A stretch of 64,000 nt of DNA from Gyromitra esculenta (GCA_038503075.1 JBCAML010000017.1:1116001-1180000); one strand, 5' to 3'; positions 36,601-45,732 are shown, counted from the first letter of the stretch. A program made the numbers and translations. The notes: generated by a model from the letters alone, not told the origin.

Positions 36601-37920
36601 CTCGGGAATGGGTTTGAGACCTCTGCCATAGATGCGGAGGGGAGAACACCACTGCACGATGCCGCATGGGGAGGACATGAGGCAGTAGTACGTCTACTAC
36701 TTAAGCATGGAGCCGATTTGTCGGCTCAAACATTAAGTGGATCAACACCGTTATCCCATGCAGCGCTGGAAGGGAACACCGAAGTGGTACGCTTGCTACT
36801 CGAGAGCGGTGCAGACTGTTCTGTCTCTGACAACGACGGAGAAACACCACTACATTTTGCCGCAGCGTGGGGCCACAGAGAGATTTTCCGCATGCTACTC
36901 GAAAAGGGCGCAGATTTCACCGTCCTAGACAACGATGGGGAAACAGCCTTGCATGAAGCTGCTTGGAAAGGTGACGAGGAGCTAGTCAGGTTGTTGCTTG
37001 AGAAAGGTTCCGATACGTCGATTAAAGATAAGCGTGGGATTACAGCGTTAGGCAACGCAGTTTCCTGCAATCATATTGAAGTGGTCCGTTTGTTACTGGA
37101 GAAGGGTGCCGAAGCCTCAGTCGTCGACAATGATGGAGAGACCCCCCTACACCTAGCCGCATACGGAGGGTTCCCAGAGGTGGCCCTCCTACTGCTTGAG
37201 TTTGGCGCAGACGTCACCATAGTAGACAATGAAGGGGAGACTCCACTGCATGAAGTTTCTGGCGGCGATGTCGAAATTGTCCGCCTGCTACTTGACCATG
37301 GAGCAGATATATCCGCTCGAGATAGCTATGGGAATACAGCTATACACCAGGCGGCAGGCGAGGGACATGAAGCGGTATTGCATTTGCTAATCGAGAGGGG
37401 TGCCGACTATTCCATCGGAAATAGCGTAGGAGAGTCGCCACTTCAACACGCGGCACTCGAAGGCCATATCGGGGCTGCACAGATATTGCTTGAGCATGGT
37501 GTTGACATCAATTTTCAAGACGAGGATGGGGAAAGCGCGTTGCATGCAGCCGTGAGAGGCGGCAGCGAAAAATTCGTCAAATTCGCACTTGAAAATGGCG
37601 CTGACGTATCATGCATCGAAAACGGGGGGAAATCAGCACTGAACAGAGCGGCGAAGGGAGGTGAACTTGAGATAGTGCAATTGCTTCTCGAAGGAGGTGC
37701 CGATATCTCCAATCAAAACAAAAGAGGGAATACGCCATTGCACCACGCAGCAAGTGCAGGACACGAGGTTGTGACACAGTTATTACTTGATAAGGGTGCC
37801 GATTTTTCCGTTAAAAACGTCGCGGGAGAAACAGCCCTCGATAGGGCTGTTTCCAGGGGGCATAGTAGTGTCGCTGCTCTGCTAGAGGCAGTAACACTTA
37901 AACAAGTAAAGATAACGTAA
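33672..37920 (+). CDS. NLR-type STAND protein: HeLo-like N-domain, NACHT, 15 ankyrin repeats
   Basis: Fungal NOD-like receptor, probably cytosolic, of the class linked to non-self recognition and regulated cell death. Exons: 33672-34073, 34138-34498, 34561-34585, 34974-35540 and 35595-37920, giving an unbroken 1226-aa frame. Residues 1-134 match the hydrophobic N-terminal domain of fungal STAND proteins (AEVIGLVASLIGIIQIAGQV; FERHKTLFTLALT). Splicing the 25-bp exon 3 rebuilds the Walker A motif GIPGAGKTF (about 253-262), followed by LSSVVIDHF. Walker B is VFLIFDALDECD (about 351). A helical linker (HYTVQEYLLS) and an acidic Asp/Glu then poly-Gly spacer (about 672-725) precede 15 ankyrin repeats (about 737-1222, TPLHxAAxxGH type). 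Oddities: donor 1 is GTAGAT rather than the stronger GTGAGT 11 bp on, which would shift the frame; intron 3 is 388 bp. The repeats are diverged, not near-identical. Confidence 0.85.
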
Positions 37921-38375
37921 TTTACAAGCGGGTAAGATGTGCTCCTCTCAAGTAAACTTCCTATTTAAAGCTTAAAAATGGATAGCTCTTTTGCTAATTT
38001 TGCTAATTCTGCTACTTGATTAGTTAAAATCTACTAGAACCTTGTTGGGGCGGAGAACAAATGCTTTAACTACGTATACTTTCCATTCACTATCGTCAAG
38101 CTTCTATATATCTATTATACCACATGTATAACTTAGGGGTGCATTTTGTTTATCTAGGGCGCGAGTTTCAAGAAAGCCTATTGTAGTTTTTTGATAGTTT
38201 TTCATGGAGGGGAAAGGTTACTGAATTTATAAATATTAGAATTATAATATGAACATGAAGTTTACGAAAACCTTGTTGTGGAGATGTTCGAGAAGCTCAA
38301 ACGACCATCAGTAACTATATGGTAGTTGTAGATTGCATATAGTCTAGGCGGCATACTATTTTAACATATAGGGGG
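37921..38375. other. Intergenic spacer, nothing recognised
   Basis: AT-rich sequence downstream of the NLR gene, probably including its 3' UTR. Confidence 0.5.
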
Positions 38376-38390
38376 TTAGCCGTTCTACAA

Positions 38391-38477
38391 TTCTTTTTGG
38401 TTAAATCATCGTTTCGTTGCTTTAAGGTACAAGAATATAACATACAACAGAAGCTATGGCGTGAACAAAGCCCTAGG
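38391..38477 (-). mobile_element. 87-bp LINE 3'-end remnant
   Basis: Matches the 3' terminus of the LINE at 18303 in the same orientation: a short T run, then GTTAAATCAT, GGTACAAGAAT and ATGGCGTGAACAAA with few changes. It is flanked by 15-bp direct repeats, ttagccgttctacaa (38376-38390) and ttaatcgttctacaa (38478-38492), which differ at two positions. This is an extremely truncated independent insertion of the same LINE family. Confidence 0.8.
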
Positions 38478-38492
38478 TTAATCGTTCTACAA

Positions 38493-39239
38493 AGTTGTAT
38501 ACTCTATACTCGCTAAAAGAAAAAGCCTTACCTCAGGGTGCGATATGAGTATTGTACACTATAGGTGGGATCACATTAATGAGCCCCATAACCGCCAGTA
38601 CATATTACAATCATTATTAAAGGGGAACAAAAAACAAGCACCCTCATTCTAGCCTGTAGATGTTTTTTTTTTTTGGTTGATTGGTCCTATTTTCACGGAT
38701 AGTAGAGTTGTGTGATGGCTTACTGGTGAGGGTTTTTGGTGAGGTTCTGTACTGATCAGGTACCCTGATCTAAGACTGTTTTTTTTTTTGCGAGTATAAA
38801 GACTTAGGGTTAGGGCTACAGGCCTGAATACCCCAAAGCAACGCCACTAAAGCGTTAAAGATCAAGTTCCAGGTTGGAGCTTAAGTATGCGTATTCAGTA
38901 TTGTCCATGATCAAAAGTTTGCGTGTTTTCGAGTTGGCGGCTAGCTATATATGAACGCCTAAAACGAAAGTCCATCAATTTTGGAGGGAGGGGGACAAAA
39001 AAACAAAAAGCTTTTAGTTTACTAATCTTAGTTCACATCCCATAAGATCGATTAGATCTTTCTAGTGCAATGGGAGATCTTGGGAAGACCTGCACACAGA
39101 TCACAAAAATTGGAGCTCGGTTGTAACTATCCCATAGACCGTAACCGATCGGGGACAAATATGTCCCGAATTTCACACCAACGCAACGAAGTAAATAATT
39201 CACTAAAAACTAGATACAAAGGCAAATACAGTAAAAAAA
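38493..39239. other. Intergenic, with a possible piggyBac left end
   Basis: Poly(T) tracts at about 38660 and 38780 and a two-unit TTAGGG repeat at about 38802 are present but unremarkable. The palindrome GGGACAAATATGTCCC at 39152-39167 has a diverged partner at 47446-47461, beyond the other end of the piggyBac remnant. No gene. Confidence 0.45.
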
Positions 39240-39707
39240 CTATTAAGAATAATGAAATTTAATAAAACAATTCCGCTCTCCTAAAAGACATAGAGGCTCC
39301 TCACAGGTAAGGCACTTCCAGTAGGTTTTTGCAGTGATTCTCTCCAGCACACACCCTTGGACTCGTTCCTCTTCCCTCCTAGACCATTTACATTGAACGC
39401 AATCTCTTCTAGACCCCGTGTGTACCGGAATATGATCTCCTCCTTCCCGTCTCGGCGGTCGCTTAGTCGTCAATGCAGTGATATACTTAGGACGCTTGGA
39501 GGTGTGTTTCTGAAGTGGTTCAGCAGGGGGTCTTTTTAATGATTGACTCGAGGTTGACTTTTTTTTACCTTTCCACCCCATGATAAATTCCCATGCTACT
39601 TGCATCCTAAACTCCTTATGCGTGATAGATTTGTTCGCTTGGGGACAATCCTTATAAATAATATAAGCATTTACTAAAGTGGTGTCTAGTACCCAAAAAA
39701 AGAGAGG
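39240..39707 (-). pseudogene. PiggyBac-like transposase, C-terminal part
   Basis: Minus-strand frame open from the LTR junction at 39707 down to a stop at 39243. It starts with PLFFWVLDTTLVNAYIIYK and ITHKEFRMQVAWEFI, the end of the DDE_Tnp_1_7 (piggyBac) catalytic domain. It continues to a Cys-rich zinc-finger tail (RRDCVQCKW ... KCLTCEEPLC), typical of piggyBac transposases. The upstream catalytic part is separated by the family B LTR and the nested Ty3/gypsy element, and about 100 codons between the two halves are missing. The gene is dead. Confidence 0.8.
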
Positions 39708-39920
39708 TCTCAGGGTTTAGTTCCTCGTTAAGCCCTTCAGTATCCCTGAAGGTGAGCAGTGCTACTTAAACGAAGTTCTAACACTTTCGAAGAGTGGGAT
39801 GTTTCTACAAGTTCTACGTGGGGTCTAACTCAAGGCGAGTTAAGTGCAGTGTGAGTATGACAGCGACAGCGAGGGTTCTGAGGTAGAACCGAAATAGTAC
39901 TTCAATGATTACAGTAGAAG
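39708..39920 (-). repeat. Family B LTR, distal half (interrupted)
   Basis: Minus-strand LTR related to 46541-46954 and 47824-48248. It begins TCTCA on the plus strand and is split after position 39920 by the family A element. It continues at 45738-45940, so the complete LTR is about 416 bp. No matching duplication flanks the joined LTR, and piggyBac sequence is lost at the junction, which suggests a deletion after insertion. Confidence 0.85.
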
Positions 39921-40331
39921 TTTCATGGATGGATGTTATGGTAATCGGTTAGGTACAGGGGTACATGGTCGTCAGGTTTCGTTGTTGTTCTTCGTGCTTC
40001 CATGAGTGTTTCGTTATAATGAGTCATGTCTTTGTCATCGAAAAGGTTGGAACGTGGTATATAAGCGAAGGGATTCCCCCTCATCTTGTACTTTTCCTTC
40101 TTCTTTCTTTAAGCAACGTCTTCTATTGCACACTCATTGTATCTCACGAATACAAACTCAGATTACACCTCGTAATCTTTCGCCGTCGCCGTCTTCAAGT
40201 CATCATAACTTGAACCGTTGGTAGAGCCTGTAGAATCCTCGCACACTCTCCTGTCGTTAGTTTCTCGTTCAAGTAGCACTGCTTATCTCGGGGGATACCT
40301 GAGAGCTTGACGAGAATCTCACTCCTTGAGA
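39921..40331 (+). repeat. 5' LTR of element 1
   Basis: 411 bp, starting TTTCATGG and ending CTTGAGA. It contains the TATA box TATATAAG at 40058-40065 and the conserved AAGCAACGT at 40111-40119. Its two short ORFs recur in every LTR copy and are not genes. Confidence 0.95.
40058..40119 (+). promoter_or_regulatory. LTR core promoter and inferred transcript start
   Basis: TATATAAG is followed about 50 nt later by a T/C-rich run and AAGCAACGT. That 9-mer is complementary to the primer-binding site at 40334-40342, so the genomic RNA probably starts at or near 40111. The start position is inferred, not measured. Confidence 0.6.
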
Positions 40332-40333
40332 TT

Positions 40334-40342
40334 ACGTTGCTT
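40334..40342 (+). promoter_or_regulatory. Self-priming primer-binding site
   Basis: ACGTTGCTT lies 2 nt after the 5' LTR and is an exact complement of AAGCAACGT inside the LTR (40111-40119). The same arrangement is present at 54410-54418, 61632-61640 and, on the minus strand, 53675-53683. This is the layout of Tf1-type self-primed reverse transcription rather than tRNA priming. Confidence 0.7.
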
Positions 40343-40388
40343 CCCTATCTACACCCTCTACCCATACCCATTTACTTTCGACGTCACC

Positions 40389-41633
40389 ATGAGCAACCCC
40401 GCCCCCGCCCCCTGGACCTTCCCCACCTTTGAGAATTTCCAAGCCGCCGCCAATGCCGACCTCGCCTCCGCCTATGAGGAAATCCGCTCACACTACCAAC
40501 AGCGGGTGGATAACCTCACCTATGCAGACCTACAACTTGAGGAAGCAACTCAAGAGAGAAATAACATGACGGCCAGGTTCAATACCTGCCAATCCCAATT
40601 GCAGGCAGCTGAAGCGGAAATCGCCCGCCTCCAAAATGTCGCTCCCCCACCTCCTGCACCATCGCCGCCACCCCCTCCTGCTCACACTCAAGGAGGCCGC
40701 TCGGACAAGATGCCCGACCCAGATAAGTTCAATGGGTCTCGCGATAAACTCCCCGGGTTCGTCTTGCAACTCAGGTCAAAGCTCTCGGTTAACGCCGACC
40801 GCTTTTCCAGCAGCAACAATATGGTATTGTATGCTATTAGCCGTCTCGAGGGAGCCGCCCTCGAACAAGTTCGCCATTCCGTCCTTCCTGACGGAACTAC
40901 CACCTGGAACTCCGCCGCCGACCTAATCACCGCCTTGGAAACTGCCTTCGGCGATCCCGACCCTCTCGGTACCGCTCGCCGTGAACTGCACCAACTCCGA
41001 CAAGGGAAGCGAGATTTCTCCGCCTACCTTGCCGACTTTCAACGCATCATGGGACGCCTCAACTACGACGAATCAGCCAAGAACGATGCTCTAGAATTCG
41101 GCATGTCGGATGAGCTGAAAGAAGCAGTAGTAACGGTTGCCGACTTCCCCACCACCTTCACCTCCCTCTGCGCCTTCCTCCTCCGCCTAGATAATCGAAT
41201 CCGAGCAAGAAGGGAGGAGAAGAAAAACGCCGTCCGCAACACCATGGGACAATTCGCCGCCCCTGCCGCCCCCGCCGCTTATACCCCCGCCTCCTCCTCC
41301 TTCGCTCCTGGGGGACTTGTCCCCATGGATCTTTCTTTCGGTCGTACCTCCACCTCTCGCCCCGCCCCTGAACAACGATATGTTCAGATAAACGGGAGAA
41401 GAAAATTGTCTCCTGAGGAGAAATCCTGGAGACAAACCAATAACCGCTGCTTGTTCTGCGCCGGGGAAGGACATATCTTCTCAAACTGCCCTTCCGCCTC
41501 CAAACGCCCCGCCATGAGAGGAGCCGTCACCAACGCCGCCGCTGCACCCCCAGCCCCTTCTGTTTTTCCGCCGCCTCTCCCTCCTCGCTTTCCTGCCTTC
41601 GATGCAGCAGACTCAGTTGAGTCTTTAAACTAG
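40389..41633 (+). CDS. gag: Gag of element 1
   Basis: Structural capsid/nucleocapsid polyprotein of a Ty3/gypsy element. The 414-residue frame starts at the ATG after the sequence GACGTCACC. It has an N-terminal coiled-coil-prone segment, a Pro-rich linker (about 80-100), and the retrotransposon Gag core (KMPDPDKFNGSR, then TARRELHQLRQGKRDFSAYLADFQ). A CCHC zinc knuckle near residue 355 (CLFCAGEGHIFSNC) would bind the genomic RNA. It stops at TAG 41631-41633, directly after the slippery heptamer used to reach pol. The frame is intact; nearly identical proteins are encoded at 54469-55716 and, broken, at 61679-62922. Confidence 0.93.
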   Translation: MSNPAPAPWTFPTFENFQAAANADLASAYEEIRSHYQQRVDNLTYADLQLEEATQERNNMTARFNTCQSQLQAAEAEIARLQNVAPPPPAPSPPPPPAHTQGGRSDKMPDPDKFNGSRDKLPGFVLQLRSKLSVNADRFSSSNNMVLYAISRLEGAALEQVRHSVLPDGTTTWNSAADLITALETAFGDPDPLGTARRELHQLRQGKRDFSAYLADFQRIMGRLNYDESAKNDALEFGMSDELKEAVVTVADFPTTFTSLCAFLLRLDNRIRARREEKKNAVRNTMGQFAAPAAPAAYTPASSSFAPGGLVPMDLSFGRTSTSRPAPEQRYVQINGRRKLSPEEKSWRQTNNRCLFCAGEGHIFSNCPSASKRPAMRGAVTNAAAAPPAPSVFPPPLPPRFPAFDAADSVESLN

Positions 41634-44600
41634 TTCAACCAGAGTCGCCTTGTGACCCTGCTCTGGTTTCTTTTTCTTCTTTGTCAGCGTTTTCTATCTC
41701 TGGGTTTTCAGTGTCGGATGTGTGCGTGGAGGATAATTTAGATGGCGAACATTTTGTAGTTTCATGTAGCCTTTCCCATCAAAATAAAGTCATAAAAACA
41801 CACGCACTTCTTGACACTGGAGCCTCAGGGTTCGCTTTCATTGACGAAAACTTTGTGCGTCACCATTCCCTACCATTATCTCCCCTTAAAACCCCTCGCC
41901 AATTAGAAGTCATTGACGGCCGAACAATTGCCTCGGGAGATATCACCAATCTTTGTCACTTGGAGCTTTCTATTCAACAGCATAATGAGAAAGCTCCCTT
42001 CTTCGTCACTAAACTAGGACACTACCCCCTAGTGCTCGGTATCCCGTGGATGAACCTCCATGATGTCCACCTACAATTCGCCAATAAAAGCATTGAATTC
42101 AACTCTGAGTTCTGCACCACCTACTGTGCCCCCAAACAACCTATCGTTTCTGCCGCTGCCATCCCGCCTCCAGCCAAACTTAACGCCGCCTTTATTGGAG
42201 CCGCCAGTTTCCGCATGCTCGCCCGGAAAAAAGGTATTCAGGTCTACTCAATGTCTCTATACGAAATAAATAAAGTCCTCGATAGCAAAACCACTAAAGA
42301 GGAATGGAGACAAAGAATACCCGCTGAGTATCATGAATACCTGGACATGTTTGATAAAACGAAAGCCCAAGGACTCCCTCCCCGTCGCCCTTATGATCAC
42401 CGCATTACCCTCCAGGAAGGTAAGGAACCACCATTTGGCCCCCTCTATGGTATGTCACGAGATGAACTTCTAGTCCTTAAGAAGTACATCGAAGACAACC
42501 TAGAGAAAGGCTTTATCCGTGCCAGTTCATCTTCTGCCGGTTCCCCCGTCCTCTTCGCCGCAAAACCCGATGGATCTCTACGCCTCTGTGTAGACTACCG
42601 AGGCCTTAATGCCCTTACCGTCAAAGACCGATATACCTCCCCGCTCGTTAAAGAGACCCTCGACCGCCTCGCTAAAGCACAATGGTACTCCAAACTAGAC
42701 CTTCGAGATGGATTTCACCAAATCCGCATCGCAGAAGGAGAAGAATGGAAGACCGCTTTTAGGACTCGTTATGGCCTTTACGAATATATGGTCATGCCAT
42801 TTGGCCTCACCAATGCCCCCGGTACCTTCCAGCGCTTTGTCAATGATTCTCTCCGAGAATACTTGGACCTCTTTTGTACGGCCTATCTCGACGATATCCT
42901 TATCTATAGTGATACCCTCGCCGAACATAAGATCCACGTCCGACAAGTCCTCGATGCATTGAAAGCCAACAACATACTTCTCAAACCTGAGAAGTGTGAA
43001 TTCCACGTCCAATCCATAAAATACCTCGGATTGATCCTTACACCTGAAGGAATTAAGATGGACGAAGAGAAACTTAAAGCCGTACGAGATTGGAACCGCC
43101 CAAAATGCATTAAAGATGTCCAAGCCTTCCTCGGTTTTGCGAATTTCTACCGACGATTTATCCTAGGGTTCTCTCGGCTAGCGGCACCCCTTACCGCTTT
43201 TACAAAGAAAGGTATTGTTTTCGAATGGACAGTCGAGGCAGAACTCGCTTTTGAAGCCCTGAAAGATGCATTCACCAAGGCCCCCGTACTCATCCACTTC
43301 GATCCTCGAAAGAAGATCTTTGTAGAATCTGATGCCTCTGACTTCGTCTCCGGTGGGGTCCTCTCCCAACTTGATGATAACGACGTACTTCACCCTGTAG
43401 CATTCTTTTCCAAGAAGCACTCACCTGCTGAGTGCAACTACGAAATCTACGATAAGGAGTTACTGGCCATTATCCGTTGCTTTGAAGAATGGCGCCCTGA
43501 ACTCGAAGGATCTGAACTCCCCATCTCTGTCATCACGGACCATAAAAATTTGGAATATTTTATGACCACCAAACAACTGAACCGAAGACAGGTTAGATGG
43601 GCAGAATACCTTTCGCGTTTCGACTTTGTCATTACGTACAGACCAGGAGTACAAGGAGGAAAACCGGACGCATTGACTCGGAGATCAGGAGATCTCCCTG
43701 AAGAAGGGGATGAAAGACTACGACACCAACACCAAGTAGTCCTGAAGGAGAAGAATTTGGACCCCAAGCTGAGTTTGTTTTCGGGTTCTTTACTAAATGA
43801 ACCCGCTGGATTGGATGCCATCCTTGAAACCCTAATGAACCATGGATATAATGCTGACCCGTTCCCACAAAAAATCCTTTTAGCACTTAGGAACGGTGAA
43901 CGACAATCCAAGGAAATCACCTTAGGCGATTGTACCGAAATGAATGGCCGCCTCTTCTATCGACAGAGACTTTATATCCCTGACCATGACCCTCTTCGCC
44001 TCCTTATACTACAACGACACCATGATGCCCCCTCCGCCGGTCACCCAGGACGTGAAAAAACCTTTGAACTTATCTCAAGAGGTTTCTATTGGCCAAAAAT
44101 GAGGGAATATATTGGGCGATATACCCGGAATTGCCATATTTGCCAACGAGCAAAACCACGCACTCTCGGCACCCATGGCGTCCTAAAACCACTCCCGATT
44201 CCCAACCGCCCCTGGGAAGAATTGTCGATGGACTTCGTCACTGGCCTCCCAGAATCTAATGGCTTTGATGCCATTATGGTCATCGTGGATCGACTTTCGA
44301 AGATGCGGCACCTTGTCCCGTGTAGTACTACTATTAACGCTGAACAAACTGCCGAGCTATACCTCCAAAATGTTTGGAAACTCCATGGACTTCCCTCTCA
44401 TATTACTTCGGATAGAGGAACACAGTTCACTGCAAAGTTTTGGAAGCACCTTTGTCAGCGTTTGAATATTGCCGCCCGCATGTCTACCTCCTTCCATCCA
44501 GAAACCGATGGACAAACTGAACGTCTCAACGCTGTAATGGAGCAATATCTCCGTTGTTATGTTTCTTATCAACAAGATGACTGGTCAAAATGGTTACCCA

Positions 44601-45310
44601 TTGCTGAATTCGCTGCTAATAACCAGGAGTCCGCAAGTACTAAGGCCACACCATTCTTTGCGAATTACGGCTATCACCCTCGCTTCGATACCTCAATCGT
44701 CCCTAATGACCGCTCTCCCCAGACCCTCGATGCCGACGGTTTCGCCTTCAAGATGGAAGAACTCAGAGACTTCCTCCGAGTACAGATGAGGACGGCCCAA
44801 GATATTTTTGAGTCAAGTACAAATCGACACCGTACTCCCGCCCCATTGTTCAAGGAAAAGGACGAAGTGTTTGTGTCAATGAAGAACATGAGGACAACGC
44901 GGAATTCAAGGAAGTTGGATTGGAAATGGAGTGGCCCTTTCCCAGTGAAACGTGCTATTTCAGCCTATGCCTACGAAATTGACCTCCCAAGATCAATGAA
45001 GTATCACCCCGTGTTCCACGTTTCGTTGATCAAGGCAGCCCCCATCGACCCACTCCCCGGCCAGATTATTACGCCGCCCCCACCAGTTCAAGTTAATGAC
45101 CACGAGGAATACCTTGTTGAAGCTATCCTAGATTCCCGTTTACACCGCGGAAAACTTCAATACTTGGTCGAATGGACTGGCTATGCCCTACCCACCTGGG
45201 AACCTGCGGAGTACCATGAAGAGACGGAAGCCGTAGATTCTTTCCACCAACGATATCCGGAGAAACCAAGGGAAGGAGTGATTAGTGTTCGCAGGAGCTC
45301 ACGGCTATGA
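41621..45310 (+). CDS. pol: Pol of element 1 (protease, reverse transcriptase, RNase H, integrase, chromodomain), entered by -1 frameshift
   Basis: Open in the -1 frame relative to gag and expressed as Gag-Pol. Counting residues from 41681: aspartic protease LLDTGAS (Asp45); reverse transcriptase with [16 protein letters not shown] and the active site YLDD at 402-405; RNase H (VESDASDFVSGGVLSQ; ITDHKNLEYF); integrase zinc-binding HHCC from about 779 (GHPGREKTFELI, NCHICQ); catalytic core Asp851, Asp911 and Glu947, an exact DD35E spacing; chromodomain from about 1141 (EEYLVEAILDSR, YLVEWTGYALPTWEP). No stop or frameshift is present. The chromodomain marks a chromovirus and is known in the group to bind histone H3 methyl-lysine marks and steer integration. 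Confidence 0.95.
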   Translation, partial: VFKLVQPESPCDPALVSFSSLSAFSISGFSVSDVCVEDNLDGEHFVVSCSLSHQNKVIKTHALLDTGASGFAFIDENFVRHHSLPLSPLKTPRQLEVIDGRTIASGDITNLCHLELSIQQHNEKAPFFVTKLGHYPLVLGIPWMNLHDVHLQFANKSIEFNSEFCTTYCAPKQPIVSAAAIPPPAKLNAAFIGAASFRMLARKKGIQVYSMSLYEINKVLDSKTTKEEWRQRIPAEYHEYLDMFDKTKAQGLPPRRPYDHRITLQEGKEPPFGPLYGMSRDELLVLKKYIEDNLEKGFIRASSSSAGSPVLFAAKPDGSLRLCVDYRGLNALTVKDRYTSPLVKETLDRLAKAQWYSKLDLRDGFHQIRIAEGEEWKTAFRTRYGLYEYMVMPFGLTNAPGTFQRFVNDSLREYLDLFCTAYLDDILIYSDTLAEHKIHVRQVLDALKANNILLKPEKCEFHVQSIKYLGLILTPEGIKMDEEKLKAVRDWNRPKCIKDVQAFLGFANFYRRFILGFSRLAAPLTAFTKKGIVFEWTVEAELAFEALKDAFTKAPVLIHFDPRKKIFVESDASDFVSGGVLSQLDDNDVLHPVAFFSKKHSPAECNYEIYDKELLAIIRCFEEWRPELEGSELPISVITDHKNLEYFMTTKQLNRRQVRWAEYLSRFDFVITYRPGVQGGKPDALTRRSGDLPEEGDERLRHQHQVVLKEKNLDPKLSLFSGSLLNEPAGLDAILETLMNHGYNADPFPQKILLALRNGERQSKEITLGDCTEMNGRLFYRQRLYIPDHDPLRLLILQRHHDAPSAGHPGREKTFELISRGFYWPKMREYIGRYTRNCHICQRAKPRTLGTHGVLKPLPIPNRPWEELSMDFVTGLPESNGFDAIMVIVDRLSKMRHLVPCSTTINAEQTAELYLQNVWKLHGLPSHITSDRGTQFTAKFWKHLCQRLNIAARMSTSFHPETDGQTERLNAVMEQYLRCYVSYQQDDWSKWLPIAEFAANNQESASTKATPFFANYGYHPRFDTSIVPNDRSPQTLDADGFAFKMEELRDFLRVQMRTAQDIFESSTNRHRTPAPLFKEKDEVFVSMKNMRTTRNSRKLDWKWSGPFPVKRAISAYAYEIDLPRSMKYHPVFHVSLIKAAPIDPLPGQIITPPPPVQVNDHEEYLVEAILDSRLHRGKLQYLVEWTGYALPTWEPAEYHEETEAVDSFHQRYPEKPREGVISVRRSSRL
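41624..41668 (+). promoter_or_regulatory. Programmed -1 ribosomal frameshift signal (element 1)
   Basis: Slippery heptamer TTTAAAC at 41624-41630 is in gag phase as T-TTA-AAC, followed at once by the gag stop TAG. A 6-nt spacer (41631-41636) leads to an 8-bp hairpin AACCAGAG (41637-41644) / CTCTGGTT (41661-41668) with a 16-nt loop that can form an inner GTCGC/GTGAC stem. Pol is exactly in the -1 frame. The arrangement is conserved in the other copies. Confidence 0.85.
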
Positions 45311-45321
45311 GGGGGGGCTAC
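45309..45321 (+). promoter_or_regulatory. Polypurine tract and CTAC before the 3' LTR
   Basis: GAGGGGGGG followed by CTAC immediately precedes the 3' LTR. The same order is seen before the 3' LTRs at 48248 and 58510 on the minus strand. It is the probable plus-strand DNA primer. Confidence 0.7.
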
Positions 45322-45732
45322 TTTCATGGATGGATGTTATGGTAATCGGTTAGGTACAGGGGTACATGGTCGTCAGGTTTCGTTGTTGTTCTTTGTGCTT
45401 CCATGAGTGTTTCGTTATAATGAGTCATGTCTTTGTCATCGAAAAGGTTGGAACGTGGTATATAAGCGAAGGGATTCCCCCTCATCTTGTACTTTTCCTT
45501 CTTCTTTCTTTAAGCAACGTCTTCTATTGCACACTCATTGTATCTCACGAATACAAACTCAGATTACACCTCGTAATCTTTCGCCGTCGCCGTCTTCAAG
45601 TCATCATAACTTGAACCGTTGGTAGAGCCTGTAGAATCCTCGCACACTCTCCTGTCGTTAGTTTCTCGTTCAAGTAGCACTGCTTATCTCGGGGGATACC
45701 TGAGAGCTTGACGAGAATCTCACTCCTTGAGA
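45322..45732 (+). repeat. 3' LTR of element 1
   Basis: 411 bp. The only difference I find from the 5' LTR is one C/T change near the start (about 95 bp in). It abuts the right target-site duplication AGAAG. Confidence 0.95.

Larger units (their letters stand above)
39921..45732 (+). mobile_element. Complete Ty3/gypsy chromodomain retrotransposon (family A, element 1)
   Basis: Full-length 5812-bp element: 411-bp LTRs (39921-40331 and 45322-45732) that I find differing at one base, intact gag and pol frames, a primer-binding site, a polypurine tract, and an exact 5-bp target-site duplication AGAAG (39916-39920 and 45733-45737). It is inserted in an older family B LTR. Near-identical LTRs and intact frames make it the best candidate in the window for a recently, perhaps still, active autonomous copy. 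Confidence 0.95.

Noticed and set aside
38802..38813. TTAGGG repeat, possible interstitial telomere
   Set aside because: Only two units. Similar one- or two-unit matches (near 805 and 7487) occur by chance.
39965..40224. Pair of overlapping ORFs recurring at 45366, 58218 and 61266
   Set aside because: They lie wholly inside the LTRs and recur only because the LTR is repeated.
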